From Chytriomyces cf. hyalinus JEL632 (lineage: Eukaryota; Chytridiomycota; Chytridiomycetes; Chytridiales; Chytriomycetaceae), in the NCBI GenBank assembly GCA_025435555.1, contig JAIWWG010000058.1, forward strand, positions 173,378 through 237,377: 64,000 nucleotides of DNA, written 5' to 3'. Positions 32,603 to 49,360 of this stretch are shown one piece after another. The translations under genes were made by a program, and so were the position numbers. Within the stretch, counting starts at the first letter, position 1, and each line of letters opens with the position of its first letter. The notes under the pieces were generated by a model. It saw nothing but the letters and a program-made list of their open reading frames with translations, was not told where the DNA came from and did no database searches.

Positions 32603-34680
32603 ATGCAAATGCCATCCGTGATCGAATCGAACTCAGCCAAAGTCAAATTGGACCCACGTGCCAAATTCCCAAACCACACCTTCCACTGCGTCGAGAGAAC
32701 AAAGACTGGCAAAACACCCTCGCCGCATACTTGGCCCATGCAAACAGGCAGCGCCCTATCCCAGCATCTGCGACAGCTGTTTGCCCACATTGTCTCGACC
32801 ACTCTGATCATTCTGCTGGTCCTCACGAGCTACATCCAAGACATCTCGACCGTGATCGAAGCATACGTGCCATGGTTCTATAACCTATTCCCACAACCGC
32901 CTGAGCGTTCGCTACCCATCACAGCCATCTCGGACGAACAGAACCGTATCCTTGCCCACTCACATGTCCAGAAACGACACTCGGACCTTGCAAACCCTCG
33001 CAAAGCAATTCGCAGAAACTCGCGCTCGTTTTCCTCAAATTTAACATCAGCGTCAAATTATGCTTCATCTTCAAAAGATTTCGTCTCGTTTGTCGAGCAT
33101 CATGAGGATGTTCAAGTTGTCGATGATGACAAGGAAAAAACGCGCCGTGACCAGCCTCCGCCCCCATCTTTTTTAAAGAGAATTGCGAGTTATACAAATG
33201 AGCAGAGAAAGAGGGTCATTAAGAGCCCGTTGCGTCGGGAACCATCCAGAGCATCGCATTCATTTGATTTGACTCCGCAAAATGATTACCGCAGACCTAA
33301 CCAGAATGTGCGCTATTACATTGAAAAGGAAGGGTTTCAATGTGATAGCTACAATGTCACCACTCGAGATGGTTTTATTTTGAGGCTCGAACGTATTTCA
33401 CCAGGAACTGGCATGGGTGAAAAACCTCTTTTTTGTTTATTTTATTTTTATTTATTTTTATTACTTTTATTTCTGACTCACACACACACACACACACATG
33501 CACAATCACGTTTTTAGATCAAACTATACCACAATCAGAAAAACCTCCAATCATCCTCATGCATGGCATGTTTCAAAGTGCAGGTGTTTGGGTGACAAGC
33601 GGTCGAAAATCGTTTGCATTTTATTTGGCCGAAAACAATTACGACGTCTGGGTGGCAAACAACCGTACCGGTTGTCAAGAAGCCTCTGAACAGCATGCGT
33701 ATTTGAAATCGAGTGAGGCTGCCTTCTGGGATTGGTGTCTCGATGATTTGGCGGGATTTGATGTCCCCGCTGTGATTGAAGCTGTGCGTCGGTTTAGTGG
33801 CTGGCAAAAAGTTGGATACGTGGGTCATTCTCAAGGAAACGCGCAAGTTTGTGGAATTTGTATTTTTTGTTATCAGTTTATTCATTCAAAAAAAAAAAAC
33901 GACAGATGTTCATGGCCCTCAAAATGGATCCATCCCTCAACGAAAAGCTTTCCTGCTTTGTGGCCCTCGCCCCAGCCGTCTACATTGGCTCCTTACTCGA
34001 CGCCTTCCCCGTCAACCAACTCGTCTCCCTCCCCTCCAAAACACATCGCCTAATTTTTGGCACAAACCAATTCCTCCCCATCATGACGTGGGTCCAAAAA
34101 TACATCCCAGCAGCACTCATGGCTGAACTCTCGTACCACATGTTTCATTTCTTGTTTGACTGGAGCGACACGAATTGGAACCGGACCCACAAGACGCATT
34201 TTTTTCAATTCACGCCGCGCCCACAGAGTTCGAAATTGTTGCATCATTGGGGACAGATGGCGAGGGCGCGTGTGATTCGGCCGTTTGCGGATTCTGATGA
34301 AGTTGGGAGAGCCAGAGGGGATGGGGAGTTGTTTGATGTGCAGTGTATTCAGTGTCCATTGGCGTTGTATTATGGAACGAAGGATGCGATTGTGGATGCG
34401 AGAAAGTTGCATTGGCAGTGTTGGGAGACGAGTCAGAAACGTGGCGATGATGATGATGGTGATGGTGTTGGGCATGTTGTTGATTTGGTTGCTGTTGAGG
34501 AAGTGGAAGGTTTGTTTTCCTATTGTCATGTTATTGCTCTTAACCACACTGACACTTTTATATATTTTTTTTTTTTTGATTTCAGGATATGAGCATTTAG
34601 ATTGTTTGTGGGCCACGAATGCTGAAGAAAAAGTGTGGCGTCGTGTATTGCGTGTGTTTGAAGGAGTTGGTTGGGAGTGA
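32603..34680 (+). CDS. Membrane-anchored acid lipase / steryl ester hydrolase-like enzyme
   Basis: Exons 32603-33416, 33518-33846, 33906-34509 and 34586-34680 give 613 residues. Helix at about 58-80 (STTLIILLVLTSYI) anchors the protein; a polar Ser/Arg-rich region (130-250) follows. The acid-lipase start YYIEKEGFQCDSYNVTTRDG leads into an alpha/beta hydrolase with HG oxyanion motif (MHGMFQSAGVW), nucleophile Ser near 376 in GHSQGNAQ, Asp near 541 (YYGTKDAIVD) and His near 586 (GYEHLDCLWA, in the last exon). This order and the N-terminal anchor resemble yeast Tgl1/Yeh1 steryl ester hydrolases, which release sterols and fatty acids from stored esters. The substrate is inferred from the family. 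Confidence 0.93.
33480..33498. repeat. CA microsatellite inside a lipase intron
   Basis: About nine CA units in intron 1 of the lipase gene, making this intron (101 nt) longer than the local norm. Confidence 0.85.
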
Positions 34681-35072
34681 TCAACAAATGTCAAGCGAGG
34701 TGATGAAAAAAATGATGAAAAGGATGAAAAAAAAAAAAAAAAAGAAAAAAGGGGAAGACATTATATTCGTTTTTTGCGTGAGTCTTCTGGGCAGTTTGTT
34801 TTTTCGTGTAGTTTCCGTGAAATTGAATACTACTATTTGCCTTGTACCTGAATGCAACAAAATGAAGAATGATCTTGTGCAGCAAATGTGCTGGCAGTTC
34901 AATTTTGTTATTTTGCAGGAAGCGGTGGCTACAAACTGGCCAAGAGAGGACCCCAGCTGAATAAATCATTCCAACATGCTTTCGTGGAATAAAAAAAAGC
35001 CCCCTACTGTATTTCCCCCCCCCCCCCAAAAAAAAAAAACAACATCAATTCATTTTCGCTTGCTTTCATTCA
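34681..35072. other. Convergent 3' intergenic region
   Basis: Between the 3' ends of the lipase and PRP16 genes. Holds an A-rich run (about 34728-34750) and a C13 run followed by A12 (35015-35039). No gene is seen. Confidence 0.6.
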
Positions 35073-39189
<4,117 letters not shown>

Positions 39190-39417
39190 GAGATATATTT
39201 ATGTTTGAGTTTATTTAAAAGTTAAAATCCCAAGCAATGCAGAAGTCTGATAAAATGCAGCTGCTTGAGGAAACAGATGTGTTCCTCGCATTCATGATTT
39301 GCGCATGGTTCTTAAAGGGCAGAAGTTGCCCCACTTTCATGCAAGTACTTGGAATAGTTTTTTCGATGTCATGTCATACATTCAAAGCCGGAACTATCAG
39401 CCCCGTGAGAATCTGAT

Positions 39418-40615
39418 TTATACTGCTTCCTGCAAGTATTCATCCAACAATCTCTCAATCCGGTTCTTGTCTTTTCATGCTGAGATGCTTGCTGATACAG
39501 ATCCATGCAATTTCCCCAACCAACCTTTTTAAACTTCCCCACCGACCGCCATGTCCCCAAGTACGATATAACATCTCCAAGCTGCGCGCATCGAATAAAC
39601 TCCATGAATTCTTGCCATTGTGTTGCATCCATAGAGGCCAGAGAATCCGTTGAAAGAACTCGAATGGCACCCTTTTGACCCAACACAGCTTGAATTTCTG
39701 GGAATTTAGCCATTAGCTCATCTACTCGCACACAAAAGCTGCCACAGGAAAGAAGACGGACTGCAGATTCTGTTCCAAGTGCATCAGACAAGGAACCCAA
39801 TACTGGAAGCAGAGTGTCGGCTCGAGCACAAAAGCTGGCACTCGAAAGCAACGCCACTGCAGGTTTTGCCCCAATTTCTGTTGAGAGAGAGTTTAATATT
39901 GGCAGGAGGGTCTCAGCTCGAGCACAAAAGCTATTGGTTGAAAGCTTCCGTCCCAACTTTCACGCAAAGAGAGTTCAAAATTGGCAACAGAGAACCGGCC
40001 CGAGTACAAAAACTGCCTGAAGACAGCAGCCTAACAGCCGACTCCGTTCCCAGTTCCACTGAGAGAGAGTTCAAAACAGGCAGCAGAGTCTCAACCCGCG
40101 AAGAAAAACTATCCGTTGAAATAAGCGCAACTGCAAACTTCGTCCCCAGTTTCTCTGATAGCATTTCCATAACAGGAAGTAACGAATCCGCACGAGCACA
40201 AAAGCTGCTTTTCAATAGCATGACTGCCGATGCCATCCGCAACTTTTCTGAAAGAGTTTCGAAAACAGGGAGGAGAGCCTCATGATGTGCCCAAAAACCG
40301 TCGGTTGAAAGTAATCGAACAGCATTCTTCGCTCCAATCTTGTTTGTGAGATGGTCCAGAGTTGGAAGCAGCGCATGAGGCCGGCAAATGAAGCCGCCGG
40401 ACGAAAGCAGTTTGTCCGCTGAGGTCGCGCCCACAAGTTTAAGGAGTGTTTTTCGAAGTTCGCGAGGACTTTTTGAGGCGGCATAATGTGTGATTGATGT
40501 TGCAAGTTGGCGGTGCAGGAATAGTTTGATATCTCGGCTGAGGACAATCGCGACTGGGGTTCTGTACAGGTTGATGTTGATGCGAACGTGGATAGCAGGA
40601 CGCAGAGCGATGCAT
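39418..40615 (-). pseudogene. Helical-repeat family member with frameshifts and lost start
   Basis: Matches the family from the presequence (ALRPAIHVRININLYRTPVA, R-Q-L-A at the processing site) to the C-terminal domain. The normal ATG has been lost and a stop (TGA) precedes the frame. The frame breaks at the repeat 5/6 junction (about 39945) with a few residues missing, one repeat is 31 residues long, and the C terminus shifts after EKTRTG, so the usual LVDEYLQEAV end is read only in another frame. CKKVGWG has become FKKVGWG. Traces of nine repeats remain, with pairs SG, TD, KS, TD, SG, TN, SA, CG, TD. Confidence 0.88.
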
Positions 40616-41370
40616 CATTTATGCTGTCTTTATTTCCTTCTGTTTATTCAACACTTTGTTCCTTCTTTCGGACATTTGCGGACCTTAAACTTCTCTTCGA
40701 CTTGAGGTGCCGGAAGTGTGGAACCATCTATATTCACGGGGATATATCGTCAGTCATACCAACGGAATGATCAAGAAACAAAAATAGTGACAAACGTGCT
40801 GCCATAAAATCTGTGACATAAAACCGTTGGATTGGGCAGACTAGCCCAAGGCAAGCTGAGCTCAAACACCCCGCCGTTGATAATTCAAATATAGAGGAAT
40901 AGATAGATTTAGGTGCGGTAAGAGAAGGCGTCAGGAAATGAGCATACGCTCAGGGACAGGTGCAGGGGCCGAGGGACGGGCAACATGAAAATGCTTGACG
41001 ATGAAGAGCAGGATATGTTGAACTGTCATTTACGCGTAACGTCACGTGTGATGGCAGTGTTCTGCCAAGACATTTTCCCGTCAGCTTCTTGCAACCCCTG
41101 ATCAAATGTGTAAGGACTCACTCTTTGTAGCCGCTGTTTACTCTGCTATGACATCGGCAGCAAGTTCTGCTGCTATTGCCCCCGCCCAATAGAGGTGAAC
41201 AAGCGTTCCTGAAAGATCGGATTGAAACATCCGTTTGTGCACTCGAAGCAGTTACTGTCAAAAACCACTGTTCAACTGCGTATATCTGACTAACAATAGA
41301 GACCATAATCAAGCGAGATTACAGGGTTTATTTATATAGCCGGAATAAAGTGAACAGATCAAGTCAGCGC
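40616..41370. other. Intergenic region
   Basis: No coding sequence is supported; includes the 3' flank of the second Cys-rich gene on the right. Confidence 0.55.
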
Positions 41371-42030
41371 TCAGTGATAGCTCTTGCCAGACTCAACGCA
41401 CCCAGAAAACGCGCTGCTCACTGAGCACACAAGTCCATATTTGCCGCAGTTATCGCTGTACTGCCAGTGCGCTGTGGGTCCAGATGGTCCACAGACATAA
41501 ATCTTGTTGTTTCCCTCGCCGCACGCGTATTGTCCTTGGTGTCCCACACAGGATGCGCCTTCCTCATATCCACCGTAGTTTGCTACTCGAATACGGCTGG
41601 ATTGTTTGTATTGTTGAGGCGGTGGTGGAGCCTGGTAGTTTTGCTGAGGAGGTGGTGGAGCCTGGTAGTATTGCTGAGAAGGAGGAGCCGGCTTGTATGA
41701 CGTGTCATACGAAGATCCGCTGTCGTAAGAGGAGCCGCTGCCAGTGCATCCGGCCCAGCTCGCATCTGCAAAGCATTGACCAACGGCGCTGCAGTCGGAA
41801 CTGAATTGCCAGTGGGCAGTGGGACCGGCTGGACCACAAGTGAGCATTTTGGTTCCATCACAGCAGAAGTTGAGGTTGTTGTTCTTTTGGTTTGGGTTGC
41901 AGGAGGATCCCTTCACGCATGGAGTTTGAGCAGCGTAGTTTGAAGGGGAGTTGTTGGATTGCTGGAGGTAGTTGCTTGGGGCAGCTGAAGCGATGGCGGC
42001 CAAGGCAGAGAAGAGGGCAGTGTATTGCAT
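41371..42030 (-). CDS. Secreted cysteine-rich two-module protein (copy 2)
   Basis: 219 residues with the same signal peptide, two CGPxGPTAHWQ modules and Pro/Gln/Tyr linker as the gene at 15132. Amino-acid changes are few (for example SVSNYGG to RVANYGG, VGYQ to VGHQ, GPAGPT to GPSGPT in module 2, and KSYH at the end). All cysteines are kept, so both copies are probably under constraint or very recently split. Function unknown; secreted. Confidence 0.85.
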   Translation of the reverse strand: MQYTALFSALAAIASAAPSNYLQQSNNSPSNYAAQTPCVKGSSCNPNQKNNNLNFCCDGTKMLTCGPAGPTAHWQFSSDCSAVGQCFADASWAGCTGSGSSYDSGSSYDTSYKPAPPSQQYYQAPPPPQQNYQAPPPPQQYKQSSRIRVANYGGYEEGASCVGHQGQYACGEGNNKIYVCGPSGPTAHWQYSDNCGKYGLVCSVSSAFSGCVESGKSYH

Positions 42031-42081
42031 TTGTGAGTTTGAAGTTGTTGTTGTGGGAGGGAAGAGGGAATATCCATGCCG

Positions 42082-42089
42082 TTTATATG
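42082..42089 (-). promoter_or_regulatory. TATA-like element of Cys-rich gene copy 2
   Basis: Same CATATAAA element and spacing as at 15843. Confidence 0.5.
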
Positions 42090-42173
42090 CGTTTGGGTCG
42101 GTCGTGTTCGATTGAACACTTTCAGGATTCGAACCTTGGGTTGGTTGGCAAACTCAAATTTGTCGAACTTTTT

Positions 42174-42657
42174 TTATGTTGCGACGATAAATATTGTCCG
42201 CATTTAATAAATCAACGTGAGAAACAAGAATCCGTTGTTGCGGAGAGTCGCGTTTCATAGACGCTCACTCTTTGCGGAAATATTTTTATTCTGCGCCGTT
42301 TTCGTTTCCAATATTTTTACTTTATCTTTTTAAGTCGAAATTGTCAGTTTTTGCATTTCGCCTTGTTTGTTTTGATGCCCTTCCTTTTTTTTCTCCTCAC
42401 TGTCCTTTCTCTGAAGGTTATACGCTTCGATCACTTGCTCCTCTTTACTGTTGACTCACGCGCATCCTTTGGGTCGCTTTAAGGTTACAGCTTCGATCGT
42501 TTGCTATTCTCACGATCATCTGTGTCCTGTCACACGATCTACTTGTCGTCACACTATAAGATCGATTACAACTCTCTCTACGCCAATCACCGGTTCCATA
42601 TTGAAATCCGTGCAGGCGTAACACCGTACAATCATAACTTGGCAACAACAAGCACCA
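42174..42657. other. Intergenic region
   Basis: T-rich flank between the duplication edge and the TIM-barrel-like gene. Two short direct repeats (CTTCGATC with TTTGCT or ACTTGCT) occur near 42427 and 42492. No gene is seen. Confidence 0.5.
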
Positions 42658-43521
42658 ATGCGAGGTCTTTATGTTTCTTTGGACAACACCAGTCTTCCAG
42701 AGCCCTTCGTATCTCTTCTGTATCAGCCAGCCAATCAAGATCAATTTTTCAAATTCATCCAAGCTCACGACATAACGACACTAAACTTGTACGACCTGGG
42801 TAAAGTTCTTAGCACGATAGCATGGGCGGCTCTGCTTCCCTCTTTCATGCAAACACTCCGAAAACTTGGTGTCCTCGCGATCAATGCAGTGGCGTCAAGC
42901 CTTGAGGGATTTGAAGCGATACGCACGTACCAACTGGCGCAAACTGGAGCTGAATCTCAGTTCGATGGTCTCCTCACAGAAATCGAGTTCTGGAACAAGT
43001 ACTCACCCGCCAATGATTCAGCGTACACAAAGGCGTTTGAGGAGTTTATTGCTCTTCTTCAGGAGGTGAGGGCTCTGAAGATTACTCATCAATCAATGAA
43101 CGACAGTCTTCCAGTTATGGCGTATCTTGGTTGGCTCCGTCCCAGCAAGTTGTATTCACAGTCAAAGCAGGCAGAACTTCTTGCCAGAAACTTGGATGTG
43201 ATCTACCTCCACGCGTATGTCAAAGACCCAACGACCGCGTGGAATTATGTAGAGGGACGCGTTAGAGCTTTCGCTTCCACGCGTCTCCCATTGAAAATAT
43301 GGTTCATACTCAGCGCAGAAGGAATAGAGAGGAATGATGGTGGTCATTTCATGGGAGACTGGTTGAAGGACCCTGCTAATGGAGGTGATTCTGTCAGCAT
43401 GGCAGAGTCCATTGTTCTGAAGCAAGTTCAAGAGAACCGTTTATTCAATGTCGATATGGCGTTTATGGGTTTCCAATGGTTCACTTATTATTACCTGGAT
43501 CATTCAATGAGAGTTAGTTGA
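42658..43521 (+). CDS. Uncharacterised cytosolic TIM-barrel-like protein
   Basis: 287 residues, single exon, no signal peptide or membrane helix. Beta-strand/helix alternation (GLYVSLD, TTLNLYDLGK, LGVLAINAVA, FDGLLTEIEFWN, ALKITHQSM, DVIYLHAYVKDP, LKIWFILSAEG, VDMAFMGFQWFTYYY) suggests a beta/alpha barrel. The TEIEFWN strand end and the closing GFQWFTYYY recall glycoside-hydrolase-type barrels (GH18-like), with acidic residues at strand ends, but no family motif is complete. The ATG follows a CACCA context. Confidence 0.7.
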   Translation: MRGLYVSLDNTSLPEPFVSLLYQPANQDQFFKFIQAHDITTLNLYDLGKVLSTIAWAALLPSFMQTLRKLGVLAINAVASSLEGFEAIRTYQLAQTGAESQFDGLLTEIEFWNKYSPANDSAYTKAFEEFIALLQEVRALKITHQSMNDSLPVMAYLGWLRPSKLYSQSKQAELLARNLDVIYLHAYVKDPTTAWNYVEGRVRAFASTRLPLKIWFILSAEGIERNDGGHFMGDWLKDPANGGDSVSMAESIVLKQVQENRLFNVDMAFMGFQWFTYYYLDHSMRVS

Positions 43522-43730
43522 GTAAATGAAGCGTCGACGCTGAAAGCCCTTGTTTCTGTGTTCATCAGACACACGCGCATTTCTTGATGTGACAGCTTGC
43601 GGTTGATTGATAAATCCTGATTTTTTCCTATGTGGCTCTCACCAAACCTGGGTTCAGTTGCACAAATTGATTGTGAAGGAATGCGTTTAAAAGACTGAGA
43701 AACTAGGCATGACATTGATTTTATTTCGAA

Positions 43731-46700
43731 ATGAGACTGACTCCCCCGACATACGCGCTTCTCCTCTTAATAAGTCACGTCTCGGCGCTTGTTCGACGCG
43801 GTGCGCCCGCAAATGCGCCCGACGCTCTCAAATGCTCGTTCATCATTGACTTCGACGCGGACGTTGACGGACACGCCGTTCTAAAGACGCACTTTGACGG
43901 CAAGGGCGTGCTTTGGCAGGAACGCACTTCAGTCAGAAACAAGTTTGCCAATTTTGTGTCTGTGCGCATTGTTGGCGATTGCCGTAAATATTTTGATTAA
44001 TTACCTGCGGCATAGTCACGTGACTAATCCATTTAAATCCAACCAACAGAGGATGCTTCCATAATCTTCCACGGCATTCCAGGCGCAAAGACTTTTTCCG
44101 GCGTCACTTCGCGCAAGCTGGCGGCCATCCAAGACTCCAACGCCCCACCCTTGAGTGACGCTGCCTACCACACCAGCACTGGTATTCATACTGACCATCG
44201 CTTATTCACATTATCCCCATCCTAACTATGTTATCTTTTCACCGTTTTCAGGTGTCAATGACGCTCGCCAAAAACTCGGCCTCACCGGCAAAGGCATCAC
44301 TGTGGCCATCATCGATACAGGCGTGTACTACCTGCATCCGGCTTTAGGAGGTGGGATAGGGTCCGAATTTAAGGTTATTGGCGGCTACGACTTGGTCGGC
44401 GACGATTACTCTGATTCGAGCCAAGTGCCTGTGCCAGACGATGACCCGATCGACAATTGCAGTGAAATATCCCATGGAACTCATGTTGCTGGTATCGTTG
44501 CTGGTGATGCGCGAAACATGACGGCAGTTGGCTTTGTGCCAGCGATTCCTTTCACCGGTGTGGCCTATGAAGCGAAGCTACTGGCTTACAGAGTCTTTGG
44601 CTGTTCATCAAAGGCAACTGGCACAGACATTATCGCAGCAGCAATATACAGAGCCGCCGCAGACGGCGCACACGTCATCAACCTATCTCTAGGCACTGTC
44701 GCAAAGTATGCTGATGAACCTGACGAGATTGCAGCAAACATTGTTTCAAAGTTTGGCCATGTTATTGTTTCTGCCGTTGGAAACTCTGGCGCTCAAGGCA
44801 TTCAAATGACTTCGAGTCCAAGTAACGCGAAAGGTGCTCTTGCGGTGGCGTCATTTCAAAGCCCAGTTTCTTTGAACCCCTCAGTTTTTGTTGATGGGGG
44901 CTCTTATCCCTGCTTACTTGGTAATTTGAATGCATTATTCACTGAAGGACAAGTCTTGGACATTGTCGTAAATGGTAACTCGATTCTCTCATCAGCACCA
45001 ACACTATAAACAGGACTGATCCCAATGTTTGCACAGATATCCAAGCAGATGAGAAACGCGTGGAAAACGACGGCCAGACCAACATCAATCCAGAAGCAAA
45101 AGGAAAAGCTCTGCTTCTTCGCTGGGGCAGTGGTGATATCGCGAAGTCAACTGAACGCTGTCGCTGGGCAGTCGCCGCCGGTGCTGCCCAATGTATTCTG
45201 TACGATCCCACGGACAGCGTCTTGTCAATTACCGGGAACAAGGACATACCAAGCATCATGGTGGGGCGCGAAGCAGCGGCAGCTCTTCTTTCGAAAATCG
45301 CGGCTGGAGAAAAACCGCAAGCCGTCATTTCTCTCAAAGAATCGCTTCACCCACTCTCAACGGCTGCATCCATTTCCAACTTTTCTTCACCGGGTCTGTC
45401 CCTCGAGTTGGATATAAAACCAGATTTGGGAGCAATTGGTGGCAATGTGTATAGCACCATTTCTAAACACGCTGCAAAGGCGCTCAACCTGTCGACTGCG
45501 TTCAGAATATCGAGTGGAACATCAATGGCATCTCCGTATGCTGCTGGAGTCATGGCCCTGTTGATGCAGCATCGCGCCTCGGAGATTCCTTCCTTCATTG
45601 AACTCCGTGGGTATCTCATGAACACTGCATCTCCGAAACCAATCTACCAAAAGAATTTGACGCATTCAGTTGCGTATCAAGGTGCAGGGTTGGTCAATGC
45701 GTTTTACGCAGCGTCGAGTAAGTCGCTTGTGCTTCCGGCGGCAATTGCTTTGAACGATACCGACAACTTCAAGTCATCAGTAGCTCTCACTATCCGAAAT
45801 AATGATGATATAACTGTCACGTACTCGTTGTCATACTTTAGCGCAGCGACAGTGAACGCCTACTTGGATGGCGATGACTTTACTCAGGACGCCAACACAA
45901 CCACATTCACGGATGATCAGCACGCCTCAGTTTCATTCAAAAAAGACTTTGTCACGATCATGCCTAAAGCATTCGCCAAAATCGAAGTCACATTTTCTGC
46001 GCCAGTCGCGCGAACGGCGTACCCAATCTACTCTGGATATATCCGCGTTGTCGCATCAAACCAACCTGAACATCCCATCCACGTACCCTACGCTGGAATT
46101 TTGGGTTCTTATAAAAACAAAAGGATTTGGTCTCGCAACTCATCGTCGCTAGCAACCAAATGGGGCGGTCCAATGGGCTACCCACCCTCCATTGTCACAA
46201 CTGGACTTTACTCACCAACAAGCTTAACGCCCGTGCGCGAAGGAGACTTCATCAACGCAACTGTCGGTGTTGGTGTCATGATCCTCGTATCAACCACATC
46301 ACGCTTTGCATCCGTTGAAATTCTCGCACAAGGACAAACAAAGCAAAACAAGGTGCTCGAAGCAGCAGGATTCAACACGTCCGATATTGTGTTGATTCAA
46401 TTAAAGGACGAGACAGATGATGCCGGGTTTCCTGGAATGAGTGTTCCTCTTGTTAGGGACGTTATTCCGGATGGAACTGACGCTACTGAACCTGGTTATC
46501 AGGTCTTTTTTGGACGTGCGTACAATTCTTCGGGGTATGCTGCGGACTTGCCTCCAGGCGAATATGTAATCAAGTTTAGTGCGTTGAGAAACTTTGTCCC
46601 GTTTTGGAGCGCCGATGAGGGCGATATGGATGTGATTGTGTCGCCGATGTTCAAGCTTGTGACTGGAGTTGCTGAATCATCTGCGGTTCGTGGTAGTGTT

Positions 46701-46838
46701 GCGTCTGCTCCGTCGACCAATATTTTGAAGGCTGCTACTGCGCAAAAGTTAGCTTCGCGGCTTTCGTTACTTCTTCAATCCGAGTTTCCGTTAAGTTTAA
46801 ACTCGTGGCGCCGCATCTTGGGATTTACGTCACCTTGA
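43731..46838 (+). CDS. Secreted subtilase 4, divergent, without the Ser/Thr linker
   Basis: Exons 43731-43983, 44050-44181, 44252-44974 and 45037-46838 give 969 residues. Exon phases and the 723-nt third exon are the same as in subtilases 1-3, showing common origin. Signal peptide, RRGAP propeptide start, Asp in AIIDTGVYYLHP, His in EISHGTHVAG, Asn in GNSGAQG, Ser in SGTSMASPYAAG, PA domain and Fn3-like region are present. It lacks the long Ser/Thr/Ala linker and the GPI-type tail, ending instead in a basic segment (KLASRL, then NSWRRILGFTSP), so it is probably fully secreted. The C-terminal part of the substrate-side loops (SPVSLNPSVFVDGGSYP) also differs. Confidence 0.94.
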
Positions 46839-47118
46839 TGTTAAAGCGTGAACCCTTATATATCAATATGGTCTGTAAATAAAAAGCAGTGACAATTCGC
46901 CGAGATTGACGCTATAATTTTTGAACAAAAAATTCAAAATTTACTTCGGTTTAGGTAATTTTTTCAAGTCTGGCGCACAGACAAAGTTTCGTTGAGAATT
47001 CTTCCCGGACGGGCTGCGAGGACAAGAAAATGGATCCAAACCAACAAAGTTGCAGAGAAGAGTGCATTGGGTTTGGTGCCTTAAAGTTGAACAAACGCCC
47101 TCTTAACACACCCCATCT
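46839..47118. other. Convergent 3' intergenic region
   Basis: AT-rich; no feature is seen beyond 3' flanks of the neighbouring genes. Confidence 0.5.
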
Positions 47119-48381
47119 TCACTCCTCCAAATTCATTTCCTCCTGCGCATACACGCCATCCTTCCGTTTAGACTCTTGATCCAACACCGTCTTCAACCCC
47201 TTCCCAAAATTCCACCAACACCTCACCCCACCCAAAAAGCAAGCCACAGACAACCCCATACTCACCACCGCGTAAAACAAGTACGGAATCTTGATCCGCT
47301 GCACCTGATCATATTCTTGCACGAATGCTTCGTATAGCCGTTGGATAATGTATCCCATGATGACGAGCATGAGGGATAGGAATGTGAACAGGGAGATGCG
47401 CAGTTCGTAGCGGATTCCGTAGTATCCTGTGAGCATTGCTGCGATGCCGACAACTGCTCCGAGTGAAGGAATGACAATGATGCCGCGCGCTGAAACACGC
47501 GTGAGCACCAAATCAATGACTGTGAATGCGGACACGAAGAACGCATCGAATTTGAGTAGAAGAAGGGTGACATGATATGCTGAGAAGTCTGTTAAGTTCA
47601 AGTGGTTGGATTAGTCATTGAACTCATTTTATCGAAAGGAGGGTATTCTTACATTTGGTCATGTCGATTTCACCGCCAGTAATTCGATACATTCTCCAAT
47701 CAAAGTCACGATTCAAGTACCGGGTAAACACTGCAAACACGGGCAAAAATATTCCCAACAGTATCGGAAGTAGCAGTAGTGCAGCGAGAAAGATTCCCGT
47801 ATACGTTCCAACACTCCCGTCAAGTAGCGACTGATTCATAATCAGATTCCGGCCTTCCAGTACTTGGAATATCTGGGCAGTGGCGTAGCCGAGCATCCCG
47901 GCGTAGTAAAAGTTTGTTGCAACGATTTCGAGCGTGTTGTGGTTCATGATTCCGTCCCAGGTTACGTACAGGCCGAAAAATATGGATGCAAGAAAAACCG
48001 AGTGATAGCTGTGGATGATTGAGTCATAAATGAATGGTGCTTCGATGGGTAACTTGGTCTCACGTCATTTCTGTCTTCCATTTCTGCCAAATGTCTGCGT
48101 CCGCTTTGCTCCCAGTCGACGCGGCAAGCAACTCCTTCAGTTTTTGTGTTTGGTTGATCATGATCCATGATTGACACGCCGCCTGTTATGCCAGTCCGTG
48201 TTTGTTAGCTTGAGCAACAACGAGGAGTACCACTCACACAGAGAATTGTCACAACAAGGCTCAGAGTCAGAGTTCGACGCGCCCAATGAACTTTCATGTC
48301 ATCCGTTGGGAATCTGTTATGTAGGCATAAGAAATAAGTGGCCATAGTGAGCAGCAAAGCAAACACATAAAACTCAATCAT
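47119..48381 (-). CDS. Polytopic membrane protein of unknown function
   Basis: Four exons (48238-48381, 48064-48182, 47653-48008, 47119-47588; introns 55, 55 and 64 nt) give 362 residues in an unbroken frame. About nine hydrophobic segments are visible, starting with MIEFYVFALLLTMATYFLCL and TLTLSLVVTILC. They include GTYTGIFLAALLLLPILLG and end with YLFYAVVSMGLSVACFLGG before a short charged tail. The small introns each have an acceptable branch-point region (ACTAAT in the last). No family is recognised. The gene is intact, which argues for function. Confidence 0.75.
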
Positions 48382-48609
48382 CAACGAACGGAACTAAGCG
48401 CTGAACAAGAGGTCTTTTCGATGGTACGTTTGAGTTGCTTTCATCACGAGCGTGGTTGGCATTCATCTTTCCTTTTAGCGTTTGTTTAATGCGACATCTT
48501 CTAGAAATGACGCTGGAAAATTTTGAAGGACCTCCGGATTTTTGACCGCAGCCCATAAAGTGCAAGGGGCATGTCTTCATGAACTGCATGCACATTATCA
48601 GAAAAGGTT

Positions 48610-49065
48610 GGGGTTAAATCTGCAGAGACATTGCTTTCGAGAGACAGCTTTTGTGCTCGCGCCGAGTCTCTGCTTCCCGTCTTGGATCGCCTGTCTGATA
48701 AACTTGGAACAGAATCTGCCGTCCGTCTCCTTTCCTGCGACGGATTTTGTGCACGGGTAGATGAACTGATGGCTAAATTTCCTGAGATTCAAACCGTGTT
48801 GGGTGAGAACGGTGCCATTCGTATTCTTTCGAATAATTATCTGGCTTTTATGGATCCGTTACCATGGCAAGAATTCATGGATTTTATTCGATGCGCGCAG
48901 CCTGGAGATGTTCTGTCGTACTTGGGATCAAATATAACGATGTCAAAGTGTAAAAAAGTTGGTTGGGAAAAGTGCACAGATTTATACCGGAATGCATCTC
49001 AACACGAGAAGACAAGAGTGGGGTTCACGAGATTGGTGGATGCATATGTGCAGGAAACAGTATGA
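48610..49065 (+). pseudogene. 5'-truncated helical-repeat family member
   Basis: Begins inside a repeat (LLSRDSFCARAESLLPVLDR) right after unrelated sequence and continues in frame through a CD-type repeat, the ELMAKFPEIQ repeat, the last degenerate repeat and a complete C-terminal domain (CKKVGWE) to a stop at 49063-49065. There is no presequence; an ATG at 48631 is created by chance inside the repeat. It is on the plus strand, unlike the main cluster. Confidence 0.85.
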
Positions 49066-49360
49066 TTATGATTCTCTTGCTGATCTCTCTCCTTGAATGG
49101 ATGACATTCAATCCTGTGGTAAAATGTACCAAACTCAATAAATGATAGCAATCGGGCTCGCGGGCACCAGTTGCTATCGGCGAAATGCAAAAAAGTAAAA
49201 GCGCTTGCACCCAAAATATCGCCCATAACGAATGCGCGCTTAAATCACAGTTGAATACGAGATACACGAATTGCGACCCACTGCGCTTTCTTGTTTGTTG
49301 AGGGATTTGAAATACCGTCACAGCTTTTAGGACGTCGAAGGGAGCTTACGCGCAAATGCG

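Larger units (their letters stand above)
41357..42173. repeat. Right copy of the 0.8-kb segmental duplication
   Basis: Direct, near-identical copy of 15116-15935, carrying the second Cys-rich gene and its promoter. Confidence 0.9.
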